10,364 bases of DNA from positions 1,806,673 to 1,817,036 of the forward strand of contig BCIH01000002.1 in NCBI GenBank assembly GCA_002897115.2, read 5' to 3'. The DNA is from Prototheca cutis. Its lineage: Eukaryota; Chlorophyta; Trebouxiophyceae; Chlorellales; Chlorellaceae. The translations under genes and the position numbers were made by a program. Below are positions 1 to 9,028 of this stretch, piece by piece. Each line of letters opens with the position of its first letter. The first letter of the stretch is position 1. Under the pieces are notes generated by a model. It did no database searches and was not told where the DNA came from. It was given only the letters and a program-made list of their open reading frames with translations.

Positions 1-396
1 GTTGTCAGTGACACCCGCCTCAGTGCGGGCGTAAACATCAGGGAAGAACTTCTGCTGGAAGGATGCCATCGCCGTCACGCCACCAGTGACACCCTGCAAG
101 GAGGAGTTTGTGGGACGGGGCNAGGGGTGAGTCGGTGTCGGACCATTTAGGGGGAAGACCTGGTCGTCACGTGCAACCTTGAGCATGTCGAGGTCGACCC
201 GACATCAGGAAGAGCAGTTTGTCGAAACACTAACACCCCCCGCCAGTTACGCTGGACGCCCACTCACAATGTCATAGCCAAAGAGAAGGCCTCCGCACGC
301 AGCCATGATGGCCACGGCGACCACGTAACCCGTCAGTCGCCCATTGTATTGGGCAGCATTGGCGCCGGCAGCACCCGACAGTCCACCGCCAGCCAT
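1..396 (-). CDS. Hexose/H+ symporter of the MFS sugar-transporter family (HUP/STP-like), N-terminal part only
   Basis: Partial gene running off the left edge. Seen: exon 1 is 396-268 (43 codons, ATG at 396-394) and exon 2 is 93-1 and continues beyond the window. The 174-nt intron (267-94) has a GTGAGT donor and a TTGCAG acceptor, both in phase 0. The joined reading gives a short Gly/Ala-rich N-terminus, then RLTGYVVAVAIMAACGGLLFGYD, the first membrane segment, then GVTGGV and KFFPDVY. These are hallmarks of the Chlorella HUP and plant STP hexose/proton symporters. Known: this family imports glucose and related hexoses across the plasma membrane using the proton gradient, with 12 membrane segments in about 500-540 aa; only about 74 aa are visible. 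The intron falls inside the conserved GYDxGVTGGV motif, so neither exon alone looks like the full signature. Other sugars cannot be excluded. The single N of the window (position 122) is in the intron. Confidence 0.9.
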
Positions 397-495
397 TGGA
401 TGATGGGATCAGCCACAAAATTAATTTAATATAAAACCAAATTGACTGTCCTTTGAGTCTGTGAAGATTTAACGTGCCGATGAGGATGCTGGCGC

Positions 496-502
496 TATAT
501 AT
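496..502 (-). promoter_or_regulatory. TATA-like element upstream of the hexose transporter
   Basis: The minus strand reads ATATATA, lying 100 nt upstream of the transporter ATG at 396. The intervening leader is AT-rich just before the start and contains no upstream ATG on the minus strand, as expected for a short 5' UTR of about 70 nt. Motif recognition only; no transcript start is visible. Confidence 0.4.
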
Positions 503-1213
503 CTTGGTGGGGAGCGTTGATGAAAACGGGGGCTCAGCCCAAGTATCCTCGTTGGATTTGCGTGGGACCAGCGGGCGTTGCCGCGCACGTGGGCATAGTG
601 TGTTTCTGTGGCAACTAGGGTTTGCCTTCTCGACGTTAAAGCGCATATCCGGGCCACCGACGCAGTTCGACATGCCATTGTTGTTTGTGTTTCTATCGAT
701 CGAGTTCATCTCACGACGTTGGGACCCGCCGATGGCGCCCGACGTCTGGTGCAAGTAGGGGTGGCGAACCGGTCACGACGGGCCCCGGGCCGTTTGTCCC
801 CGGAGCCTCGGCCCTACAGTTCCGAACGCCACGGAAACCGAGCCCAGGGCAAGAACGCCATCGAGGGAATGCTCTGCAATGTCCCCGTTAATCGGAATTT
901 ACAACATGGGTTTCATATCGGCTACATCACAGCCAGTGATACTGCAGGAGTAGATCTGGTTCGCGAATCTGTACGTTCGGAAATCAATGGGTTCGGCAGC
1001 CTAGGTCGTGACCAGGGGGCATGGGCCGATGTCGAATTTCAGAGCCCGCACCGCACATCACTCGCATCGATACCGCATCTGAATGAACAAAGAGAGCACT
1101 CTGGTAATGGACTTTTCATGCGACTGTAGTATTGCACATGTCGGTGTTTCTTGGACAGGGACCGAGTTCTCTTGGATCGATCCCGCAGGCACTCGCATGC
1201 ATAGGGGACTCGA

Positions 1214-1218
1214 TTACA
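1214..1218 (-). terminator. Candidate TGTAA poly(A) signal of the kinase gene
   Basis: The minus strand reads TGTAA about 465 nt beyond the kinase stop codon. TGTAA is the usual near-upstream poly(A) element of chlorophyte green algae. A 3' UTR of roughly 480 nt is plausible for this group. A second copy further out (899-903, minus) is a weaker alternative. Confidence 0.4.
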
Positions 1219-1681
1219 GAGATCAACGAGGGATTGCATAAAATGGCAATATATGGACTACAGAGAACCATGAGTCTGCCGGAGGGATGCTCGTGCAGAC
1301 AAGGTCGCTGACCATGCTGGAGGCTGCACATGGGGCACATGGACCTGGAGGGCCCCGAGGGGCCCGCATATAAAGCATCTTGGACATACTGGCATGCACC
1401 GATGTGCTGGACAGTGGCAGGGGAGGGAGTTGTTCACGGCCCGCAGTTACCAGGGTCGGGTTGAGCGGGGGGCTCTGCGCGCGGCAGACCAAGTCGAGCA
1501 ACAGGGGCTTCTCCTTGCTCGGAGAGCAAGCGATACGGCAGCAAGTCATTGGTAATTGAAACAAAATCATGCGAGAAACAAATTGGGTACCCATCCTGGG
1601 TTGCCCGTTCTTGCTTTGTTTGGCGGGCGCGTGGGCTGGGCATGGGGTCGGGGTGAGGGGGAGACGGAGGCGACAGGACCG

Positions 1682-4600
1682 TCATTTTTCTGGGTGCCCC
1701 GAAGACCCATGCGCCGCATATGTTCCCTCCTCATACTCCATGCCAAACTCCGGCGGCGGCTTCCAGTCGAGGTGGAAAGCAGCCCGGGGAGGGGCGCCAT
1801 CTGCGCCGTCTGTCCTGCAAAAAGCGTCCACCGGCGGCGCGGGGGGGCCGCCAATCCCCCCCCCAGTTGCACTCCACTCGGCAGGCAACCTCCGCGCCGT
1901 GGCCGCGACCTCGGCAGCTTTCGGGCGTAGTGCAGGATCGCGGGCCAGGCACGCATCCATGAGCTCCCGCACCGCCGCGGCCGCAGGGCCCGGAAAGGGC
2001 TGAAGCGTGTCGCCCAGCCCCCGGCCGAGCGTCACGACCTGGTGCAGGATCTGCGGCGGCCGCATGCCCCGCCACGCGCGCCGCCCAGCCGACAGCTCAA
2101 ACAGCAGCACACCCAGCGAGTAGACATCCATGGCCTGCGACAGGCGGCCGTGCTGCAATAGCTCGGGCGGCATGTGCGAAGCCGTGCCGTAGGTGCCCAC
2201 GCCATGCAGCTCGGTGCCCACGGCAACGCGCCGCGCCATTCCAAAGTCGGCCACCTTGGCTCGGAACGGGCGCCTGTCGTTGCCGCTGGGGTCGTCGCTG
2301 TTCGCAGCTGGAGTGGACGATGTGTTCATAGCCATATTGGTGACCACCCTGGCTGGTGATGCCGCCGTGACTAGCAACACATTGGCCCCCGACAGGTCGC
2401 CGTGCACGATGCCTGCGGCATGCAGGCACGCCACTGCGTCTGCAATCTCGGCGATCGTCTGCAGCACGCCCGCCCAGTCGGCGGCACTGAAACCGTCGCA
2501 GCTGCGCAGCAGCCAGCCGCGGTCGATCGCGTCGTACAGCGTGCCGCCGTCGCAATACTCCATCACCAGCCACGTTACGCCCTCTCCCTCTGGTGGGAGC
2601 GTAGTTGTGGTAGCAGTAGTGGCGGTAGCATTCGTAGCAATGGCGGCATTCGCAGCGGTGGTGGGGCTGCTGGACATGCCAGTGACAGGCACAGCGGCAG
2701 TACTCGCAGCACTGTGTGGTCCGGAGGAAGCATACCCTGTGGTTGAAGGGAATGACAGCAGTGCCTCCAGACAGCCACCCGCGCCACCTTGCCGGCCGCT
2801 GCTGCCGCTCTGGCAATCCCGCTGGCCGGCATACCACCCACGCACGTCGGCTCCGCGCCAGGCAGACTCGAGGGTCTGGACGATGTTTGGGTGGCACAGG
2901 CGATACCCCACCTCCACCTCCAGCGCCACGTTGGGCAGCGGTTCGGCGAGGTCGTCTGTTGGTGCTGAAGAGCCGTCCACCGACACCACCTGCTGCGTGG
3001 CGTGGGGCAGCACCTTGACCGCGACAGTCCGTGTGCCGTCCAGCAGGCCGCGGTACACGCGGCCAAACGACCCCGACCCCAACAACAAGTCCAGGTCCAG
3101 ACGGCCCCGCAGCGGCGCGGGCATGCGACGCAACGACCCCGGGTCCTCCCAGGGCTGTTGCTGTGGCGGAGGGGCTTCTTGTTGCCCTGTGGAAGCCGAG
3201 GGCCCAAGGCCGGGCGCAGACATCGGGCGCCTCGACGCAACCCCGGCGACGCCACGCTCCACCACCACAAACCAAAGCGGCAGGCGTTCAGTCACGGCGC
3301 ACCGCCCAGTGATCCGACCGTCGCCAGCACTCCTAACAACACCATCGACCAGGCTGGGCAAAAATGAAGGGATGCCCGTGCAGCTGCTGTCCAGCAGGCG
3401 GTCGGTGGCAGCGGGCCGCATTACCGCGCGGATTGCCGGGGTTTGGGGGGGGGGCGGCCGTGCACTGGCGGCGATGTCCTCCACCACCGCCGTCGCCGGC
3501 TTGCCGACCGTGGCATCCGCGCTGCCGGGCCGCTGCAAACCTCTCGCGGCCAGCTCCACGTAAAAGGTTTTGCCCCCCAGCAGCGCCGCTGCCGTCGACA
3601 GGGAAAGCTTGGCTCGTTGATCGCGTCCGCCGACACCGCCGTCGTCCTCCTCGTCAGCTCCCATGCTCGTGGTCACGGCACACACGCTAAAGCTCTCCTG
3701 CACGGCACTATCCAGCCAGTCGGCAGCTTGCCCGCCCCACGTCTCTACCCAGGCATCGTTGATATACTTGATCACCCAGCGCGCCGGATCTGAAGCGTCG
3801 ACCAGCGCGACAGCGTCGCGCCGTGCCACATCCCACCGAGCCGGGTCAGTCGGATTGTATTTCAAGCCAACTGGTGGCGTGCCTGCTGTCGTCCCAGGCG
3901 AGGCCAACTTGGACGCCGTCAGCGTCGTGTCCGCAGTGGTCGTGGTCGTCACGCCCCCGCCAAGGTGACCATCGTCGGCACTCCCCAGTGGCGTCATCGC
4001 CATCGGTGTCGCTGACGACCCCAGACACATTGAACCACCTGTCTGCCGTAAACTCTTCAGCGACGACGGCGGACGGTCTCGCTCCAGCTCGCGGACGACG
4101 AGATCGGCAAAATTCACAAGCGTGTTGTAGAGCTCCGCGGGAAAGTGGCGGGGACGCGAGTCGACGACGCAGAGCGTGCCATACCGGTAACCCCGTGCGC
4201 CGACCAGCGGCGCCCCCGCATAAAACCGGACGTGCGGCGCCTCGCGCACGAGGCGATGGCCCGCGTATCGCGCGTCCACAGCCGTGTCCTCGATGATGTG
4301 TGCCATGGGGTGGCTGGGCACCAGCACAAACTCGCAAAAGGCGTCCATGCGGGGGGTGCCATTGGGCCAGCCCGTCGGACCCCCGATCGACCGCAGGTTG
4401 ACCTGCTCCTCCGCAATCAACGAAATCGTCGACAGTGGGACCTGGAAAATCGTCGTCATCAGCCTGTGTGGTTTTTTGCGCGGGGGGAGATGCTTATTGG
4501 AAGGAGGACGGGATGAGTTTCTGGCGACCAAGCATTGTGTCTGTGTGATTGTGGGAAAGAATGTCGTTCACACCATGCCATCCCTCAATTCTTTAGATGC

Positions 4601-5181
4601 ATCTTCCCCGTTTCTCTCTCTCACACACACATCCACTGCCCCCCCACAAACAGACATACTTTGTGATGTGATCAAATCGGCTGTCCTGCGGGCCCCACAG
4701 CTGTCCGAGGCATCGGAGCTCCGCCATGCGCTCCGCCTCGTCGCAGTACCCCCGGGAGTCGAAGGGGCTCTTCCAGACCCGGTCGGCAGACGTTGCAGTG
4801 GCGTCCACCGGCAGCACCTCGATGGGCTCAGCCGATGGGGCCAGGTCGAGCCCTGAGACGACGCCCGCCTGTGTCTCGTCGGATTCCGCATCTGGGGTGC
4901 TCAGTGTGGGGCTCTCGGCAGTGAGGTTCAGGGCACTGGCCTCCGTGGCGGTCTGCACCGCTTTCTTCTGCGAGGACCGCTGCTCCGCGGGAGCCTCGGC
5001 CTCGGCGACCGGCACACCTTTGCGCGGCGGCACCTGCTCAGGGGCCACAGCAGCTTGGCCAGTGTCAGCACATTCTCCGCGTGAGAGTCCGCTGCAATAC
5101 AGCCTGAAACAACATGCTATAACTAGGATTGCCTACCTCTCCATTCTTCGGAGCATGGGGGCCCGACAGGCACTGCCCCAT
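1682..5181 (-). CDS. Sensor protein kinase: GAF + PAS-like + TKL-type kinase domain, three exons, about 1066 aa
   Basis: Model: exon 1 5181-5137 (15 codons), intron 5136-5034, exon 2 5033-4660, intron 4659-4464 (donor GTATGT, acceptor CACACAG), exon 3 4463-1682. The second intron is secure: joining it restores RFDHITK-LMTTIFQVPL, the first helix and strand of a bacterial-style GAF, with exact spacing. Exon 1 is less sure; it is chosen because it opens MGQCLS in a good start context (GCCATGG) and leaves phase 0. Domains: disordered linker 16-100; GAF about 110-275 (FC near 182, RFYAGAPL near 219, GTLCVVD at 235-241); PAS-like about 357-550, broken by inserts; kinase about 595-1000. Kinase residues seen: Gly loop GSGSFGRVY at 602-610, Lys623, alpha-C Glu655, HGDLSGAN at 827-834 (Asp829, Asn834), DFG at 879-881, PPE in place of APE near 905, late Arg986. 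HRD is changed to HGD. A Ser/Thr/Ala-rich insert of about 90 residues sits before the hinge VMEYC. Catalytic residues are intact, so it is probably an active Ser/Thr (possibly dual-specificity) kinase controlled by a ligand or redox signal. The ligand is unknown. Confidence 0.88.
4613..4630. repeat. TC/AC microsatellite in kinase intron 2
   Basis: A compound dinucleotide tract on the plus strand, five TC units followed by four AC units. On the kinase transcript it is a GT/GA tract about 30-45 nt downstream of the intron donor. It is non-coding and likely length-polymorphic. Confidence 0.8.
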
Positions 5182-6041
5182 GGCACCTCAAGGGCGTTCT
5201 CGTGTCGTCACGGGCTTGACGTCCGAGACCCGATCCACCCTCGTGCACGACGTGTTGTCGACATGTCCTCGCCTTTTTGCATCGTGTTCCATCACGATAT
5301 TCGATCTTCTGTGTCCTTGGCTGTTTGGTCTGAGCCATGATCCCCTGAGTGCACGATCGGGGGAGACTGGGGAAATTTCTGCCCCCTCCCACGTGCTCGA
5401 CGTCACGGTCGTGCTTCCTTTTTTATCTGCAAGGTTGTGCCATAGTCCATTTGCCAAGGCCGGACCTGCCATATCGGCCAGCAACTCCATCCAGATTGTT
5501 GTAACATTGAGTTTCCAGAGCGGCTGAGTGCGTATGACTGATATGCAGCTGTGTTACAATTGGATACCTTCCTCACGTTAGGACGGGGTTCCATGGCATG
5601 CTGCGGAGTATCGCCTGCGCATTGATGAGAACTGGCGCCATATTTCTCTGTGCAGCCACACAATCCCTCCCCAGAACTTTAAGTGTCCGTATGGGGGAGC
5701 TGCGGGGTCCACACAACCCCACCACATGTGCAGCCACTGATGTGCTGCACTGCACACCAGTGCTCGAACGTACGCCGCGCAAGGGATTGCATTCAGCGCT
5801 CAGTTCGAATCCCGGTGCAATTGGATTTGGATCTCGGAGGAGGGATGCTGCGGGTGCAACGCAAAGTGTATGTTTACGTCATGCCTCTGTCACGTTACAG
5901 CAGCTAGGTTGTTCAGGAGACGCGACGGAACAAATACACCACACAAGCGTCCTGCATGAACATATCATTGCTTGTTGGTAAACAAAGAGCACAATCTGTT
6001 CCAGAGACCCTCAGAGGCTTCCCGAAAGAGCGACAAAGATC
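5182..6041. other. Head-to-head intergenic region between the kinase and the aldo/keto reductase
   Basis: About 860 bp between two genes transcribed away from each other, so it must hold both promoters and 5' UTRs. I find no convincing TATA box or operator. Minus-strand open frames near 5490-5188 and 5392-5123 have no domain character, though one could be a missed kinase 5' exon or leader. A lone tRNA B-box-like stretch (5802-5812) has no cloverleaf around it. No complete gene is supported here. Confidence 0.65.
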
Positions 6042-6992
6042 ATGGTCGGCACTGTGGCTCTCGGCACTGATGGCCTAACAGTGGCGTCGCGAATGGGTTT
6101 TGGGTGCATGGGTAAGTACGATCCATTCTCTTTAGACTGATCTGAGTATTTACTTCGAGTTAATTGCGGGTGACAGTTTCGTGTGTCTTGGGGTCCTCGA
6201 ATTTCGATCGCCCTCCCGACACACCCTGTGGCTTTCCGGGAAAGCTGGTCGCGTGCGGGCCGCATGCGGACCCTCAGGTTGCTGGGATATCCGTCAGGCC
6301 AGGGCGGGGCGTGGCCCAGGGTCCACTCAGTCCCATGCACTCCCCCCAAACCCAGGCATGTCCTTTAGTTATAACAATGCAAACCCGGGGACTGAGGAGG
6401 ACTATATCAAGGTATGATGGGAAAGATGGCAGTGTTGTGTGCTCGGTCCTGCAGCCGATGCCAGGGATGCAGTGGACATGATGCAGCGCATGGACATTCA
6501 AGTAGGCATCCCAAGACTGCCAGGTCGTGTTATCTCTCACACCCAGCCCCAGCCAAGGATCCACGACTGGGGCCCCCACGTCTTCCAGCAATGGTTCTGC
6601 TACCCCCAACCGCACCTGGATGAACCACCTCCGACTCCCAGGTGATCCGCAGCGCCATTGAAGCAGGCTGCATGCTGGATACCAGCGACGTCTACGGCCC
6701 ACACACCAACGAAGTCCTTGTCGGTGGGTTGTTTCCGGATGTGTTTATGCCACGCTTTCCTCAGTATGGGGTTGATGGGGCTGCCAGGGCAGCGTGGGTT
6801 GAGCACATGTCGAAAGAGCACACAAAAAGGTAGCTCGTCCATCACACTGTGCACGTGCAGGCAAGGCAATGCGTGGCATTCCCCGGGACCAAATTGTGCT
6901 GGCCACCAAGTTTGGTGTGTTCATGAAGCCTGATGGGACACTAGGCGTCTGCAACGAACCTGCCTACGTCCGGTGAGCCCCTTTTTTTTTGT

Positions 6993-7029
<37 letters not shown>

Positions 7030-8615
7030 CTGCGAGCTTGCCCTCCCCCAAACGCCGCCAGCATGCAATGAAAACACGCTGATACCCAGGGGCACGTGCC
7101 CGAGCAAGAATGACAGCAACAGACTCCATAACAAAACAAACCACTTGACAGGAAGTGTTGCGAAGCTTCGCTGGAGCGGCTGGGCACGCCATACATTGAC
7201 TTGTACTATGTGCACCGCAAGGACCCCTCAGTGGACATCGTGGACACAATGGCGGAGCTCAAGCGGCTGGTGCAGGAGGGCAAGATCCGGCACATCGGGC
7301 TGAGCGAGGTGTCGCCCAAAGACGTCCGCCGCGCGCATGCCGTGCACCCCATCGCCGCGGTGCAGCTGGAGTGGAGTCTGTGGACACGCGATGCCGAGGT
7401 GGGTGTTTGGGTTTGCATATCGCAGATTGGAGTGCGGGTGCTGCGGATGGTGGGGTTGCTGAGGGAGCAGTCAGTCCGGGGCATGGAATGGACGGTATCG
7501 CTTGTGCAGCGGCGCCGCAGGTGGGCCCAGCACATCGCATCATGCAGTGTCGACAGCTTCTATCCTTACTGCTGTCGCAGGAAGATTTGATCCCAGTGTG
7601 CAGGGAGTTGGGCATTGGCCTTGTTCCCTGTGAGTCTTCTTGGTGGCGTGTCTTTGGGGGCCTGGTCATGTTCACTCCAGCCACAAGACACATGTGCAGT
7701 CTGAGCTTCAATCCCCCTCCCCCCCCCACACACACAGACTCGCCTCTGGGCCGCGGATTCCTCACCGGTGCTCTCAAGCTTGATGAGCTGCCGGAGAAGG
7801 ATTCACGGTGGAGCAATCCCCGGTTCAGCAAGGATGCGTGGGAACAGGTACGCTGGTGCGCGGGGGGGCTTCGTTTGGGGGCCCGGCGAAACATCACATG
7901 TCCCATTACAATCCCAATGAAATACCTTCCACAGAACATGGAGATTGTCCGCGCCATCAAGGAGCTGGCAGACGCCAAGGGCTGCACACCTGGTAGGCCA
8001 TCCTTGTCTTTGGAGGGAGAGAAACGGGAATGTACATGTAGGGCAGGGGCCCCAGACGTGTGCCTGTGAATGCTGCTGCTGCTGGAATGTTGTTGGATAG
8101 CAGCATCTTCTTCATCATCCAAACAATCCCAGGCTCGTCCCACAACAGCCAAACAAACTGTTCCCCCTCCGAGGAAAAGCAGCACCCTAACCCTTGGGCC
8201 GAACCCTGATGCGCAGGTCAGCTGGCGTTGGCCTGGCTCCTGGCCCAGGGTCCTGATGTGGTGCCCATTCCGGGGACAAAGCAAGAGGAGTATCTCCAGG
8301 AAAACCTGAATGCGCTGCAGGTGACCCTGAGCCCCTCTGAATTGGAGCAGTTGGCTGCAGCGGCAGACCCATCCAAGGTGGTGGGCGCTCGGCAAAGCGA
8401 GGCCGTGCTCAAGGTGCAGAGCGCATGGGGATTAAATGCGCATCTATATGCTGCTGGAGCTGTGACACTGGCTGGGGGAAGGGGGGGGATCAATCGCAGT
8501 CAATCAAGGGCATCCACCGTCTTTGGTCTACTTTGATGTGTGCCCGGGTCCAACATTCCCATGGTCCCCTGCTGTGCAGATGAGCTACAAGGCGCACATG
8601 GCCAGGGGCGAGTGA
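6042..8615 (+). CDS. NADPH-dependent aldo/keto reductase (AKR13/YakC-like), ten exons, 338 aa
   Basis: Exons: 6042-6111, 6356-6411, 6642-6723, 6861-6972, 7152-7398, 7581-7629, 7738-7847, 7935-7992, 8217-8413, 8580-8615. Every intron is GT-AG, 87-244 nt, and all phases agree. The protein forms one TIM-barrel aldo/keto reductase of typical length. Key parts: GFGCMGMS near 20-26; LDTSDVYGPHTNE from residue 54; LATKFG at 83-88; CLERLG-like segment followed by YIDLYYVHR at 121-129; RHIGLSE; YSPLGRGFLTG at 206-216; cofactor-site PIPGTK near the C-terminus. The catalytic tetrad is complete: Asp55, Tyr60, Lys86, His128. Known: such enzymes reduce aldehydes and ketones in the cytosol with NADPH. The closest named relatives are bacterial YakC and plant auxin-induced or perakine-reductase-like proteins. 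The natural substrate cannot be read from sequence. The last splice (8414-8579, donor GTGCAG) is the weakest; reading through it gives a different 40-aa tail ending at 8536. Divergent from the kinase, tandem with the epimerase. Confidence 0.92.
6982..7025 (+). repeat. T9-GT-G33 homopolymer tract in reductase intron 4
   Basis: A run of nine T (6982-6990), then GT, then 33 uninterrupted G (6993-7025). It begins 9 nt after the intron donor at 6973 and lies wholly inside the 179-nt intron, so it does not affect the protein. Such runs are prone to sequencing and assembly error, so the exact length is doubtful. Confidence 0.95.
7713..7736 (+). repeat. C-rich and CA tract at the 3' end of reductase intron 6
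   Basis: A C-rich pyrimidine run followed by CA dinucleotides leads straight into the CAG acceptor (exon starts at 7738). It probably serves as an extended polypyrimidine tract for this splice site. Confidence 0.7.
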
Positions 8616-9028
8616 AGCCAGTTGGCCGCTGGGGCCTGGTTGCAGGGCCTTTGGCGACACCATGCGTGTTGAATACACCTGGAACATGTCCATGCCGTGA
8701 GCCCGGCGTTCTTGTTGTTAAACTGAGCAGCTGCTCTGGCTCCCGTGCCCGTCATCTGTCCAATGGTATGTGTACTTGTAATGTGCAGGATCAGATGATC
8801 AGTGGTGCCAGGCCCCGATTCAGGGCACGTGGAACTGCCGGTGGGACTCTCGTTTTTGCTTACGACCCGACTGGCAGATCACATCGCCTTCGGATGAGTA
8901 AAGGCAGAGATTAGCTCTGCCATGACAAGCTTGCATTGTGAAATTACTTTGTTCATTGGTAAATTTGACATCATATTGCATTAGCAGCAGTAGGAGGAGA
9001 CGGGGATCCGCGGGAGTGCCACGTAGCC
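8616..9028. other. Reductase 3' UTR and epimerase upstream region
   Basis: 413 bp between two tandem plus-strand genes. It contains the reductase poly(A) signal candidate at 8777-8781, then about 250 bp for the epimerase promoter and leader. A TAG at 9024-9026 lies just before the epimerase ATG. No TATA box or other clear element is visible, and no gene is supported. Confidence 0.7.
8777..8781 (+). terminator. TGTAA poly(A) signal of the aldo/keto reductase
   Basis: The plus strand reads TGTAA 162 nt after the reductase stop codon (8613-8615) and about 250 nt before the epimerase start, a sensible position for the chlorophyte-type poly(A) element. Confidence 0.55.

Larger units (their letters stand above)
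397..1681. other. Intergenic region: transporter promoter and kinase 3' UTR
   Basis: About 1.3 kb between the 5' end of the minus-strand transporter and the stop codon of the minus-strand kinase. I see no convincing gene. The open frames here have no domain character, and several lack an ATG. The right part should be kinase 3' UTR, with a TGTAA signal at 1214-1218. Also present are a perfect 7-bp inverted repeat with a 2-nt spacer (1350-1356 / 1359-1365) and, just after it on the plus strand, a TATAAA (1369-1374) with no credible plus-strand gene behind it. Confidence 0.7.

Noticed and set aside
608..1129. 173-codon plus-strand open frame between the transporter and the kinase
   Set aside because: No family resemblance, no promoter or splice context, and biased composition. 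It is best treated as chance in intergenic DNA.
1853..1862. C/G homopolymers in the kinase coding exon (also near 3445-3454) as possible frameshift sites
   Set aside because: The frame is intact on both sides of each run, and the residues encoded are ordinary Gly and Pro linkers. There is no sign of a real frameshift.
1569..2003. 144-codon plus-strand frame with a signal-peptide-like start and a TATAAA 200 nt upstream
   Set aside because: Most of it lies antisense to the kinase C-terminus and is Pro/Ala/Gly-rich as GC-rich shadows are; the hydrophobic start is short. Without transcript evidence it is not a gene.
2097..3275. 392-codon minus-strand frame overlapping the kinase in another phase
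   Set aside because: It is a frame-shifted shadow of the kinase exon, very rich in Arg, Cys and Trp, without any recognisable domain.
2193..3563. 456-codon plus-strand open frame opposite the kinase
   Set aside because: It is an antisense shadow of a GC-rich exon, with no domain or hydrophobic pattern. The minus-strand reading contains a full kinase domain.
5802..5812. tRNA-like B box (AGTTCGAATCC) on the plus strand
   Set aside because: The flanking bases do not pair into a T-stem, and no D-arm, anticodon arm or acceptor stem can be built around it. It is probably a chance match, or at most a decayed tRNA-derived relic.
6439..6503. Possible extra reductase exon inside intron 2
   Set aside because: One frame reads like a helix, but any GT-AG cassette there introduces a stop or breaks the phase, and joining exon 2 directly to exon 3 already matches the family without a gap.
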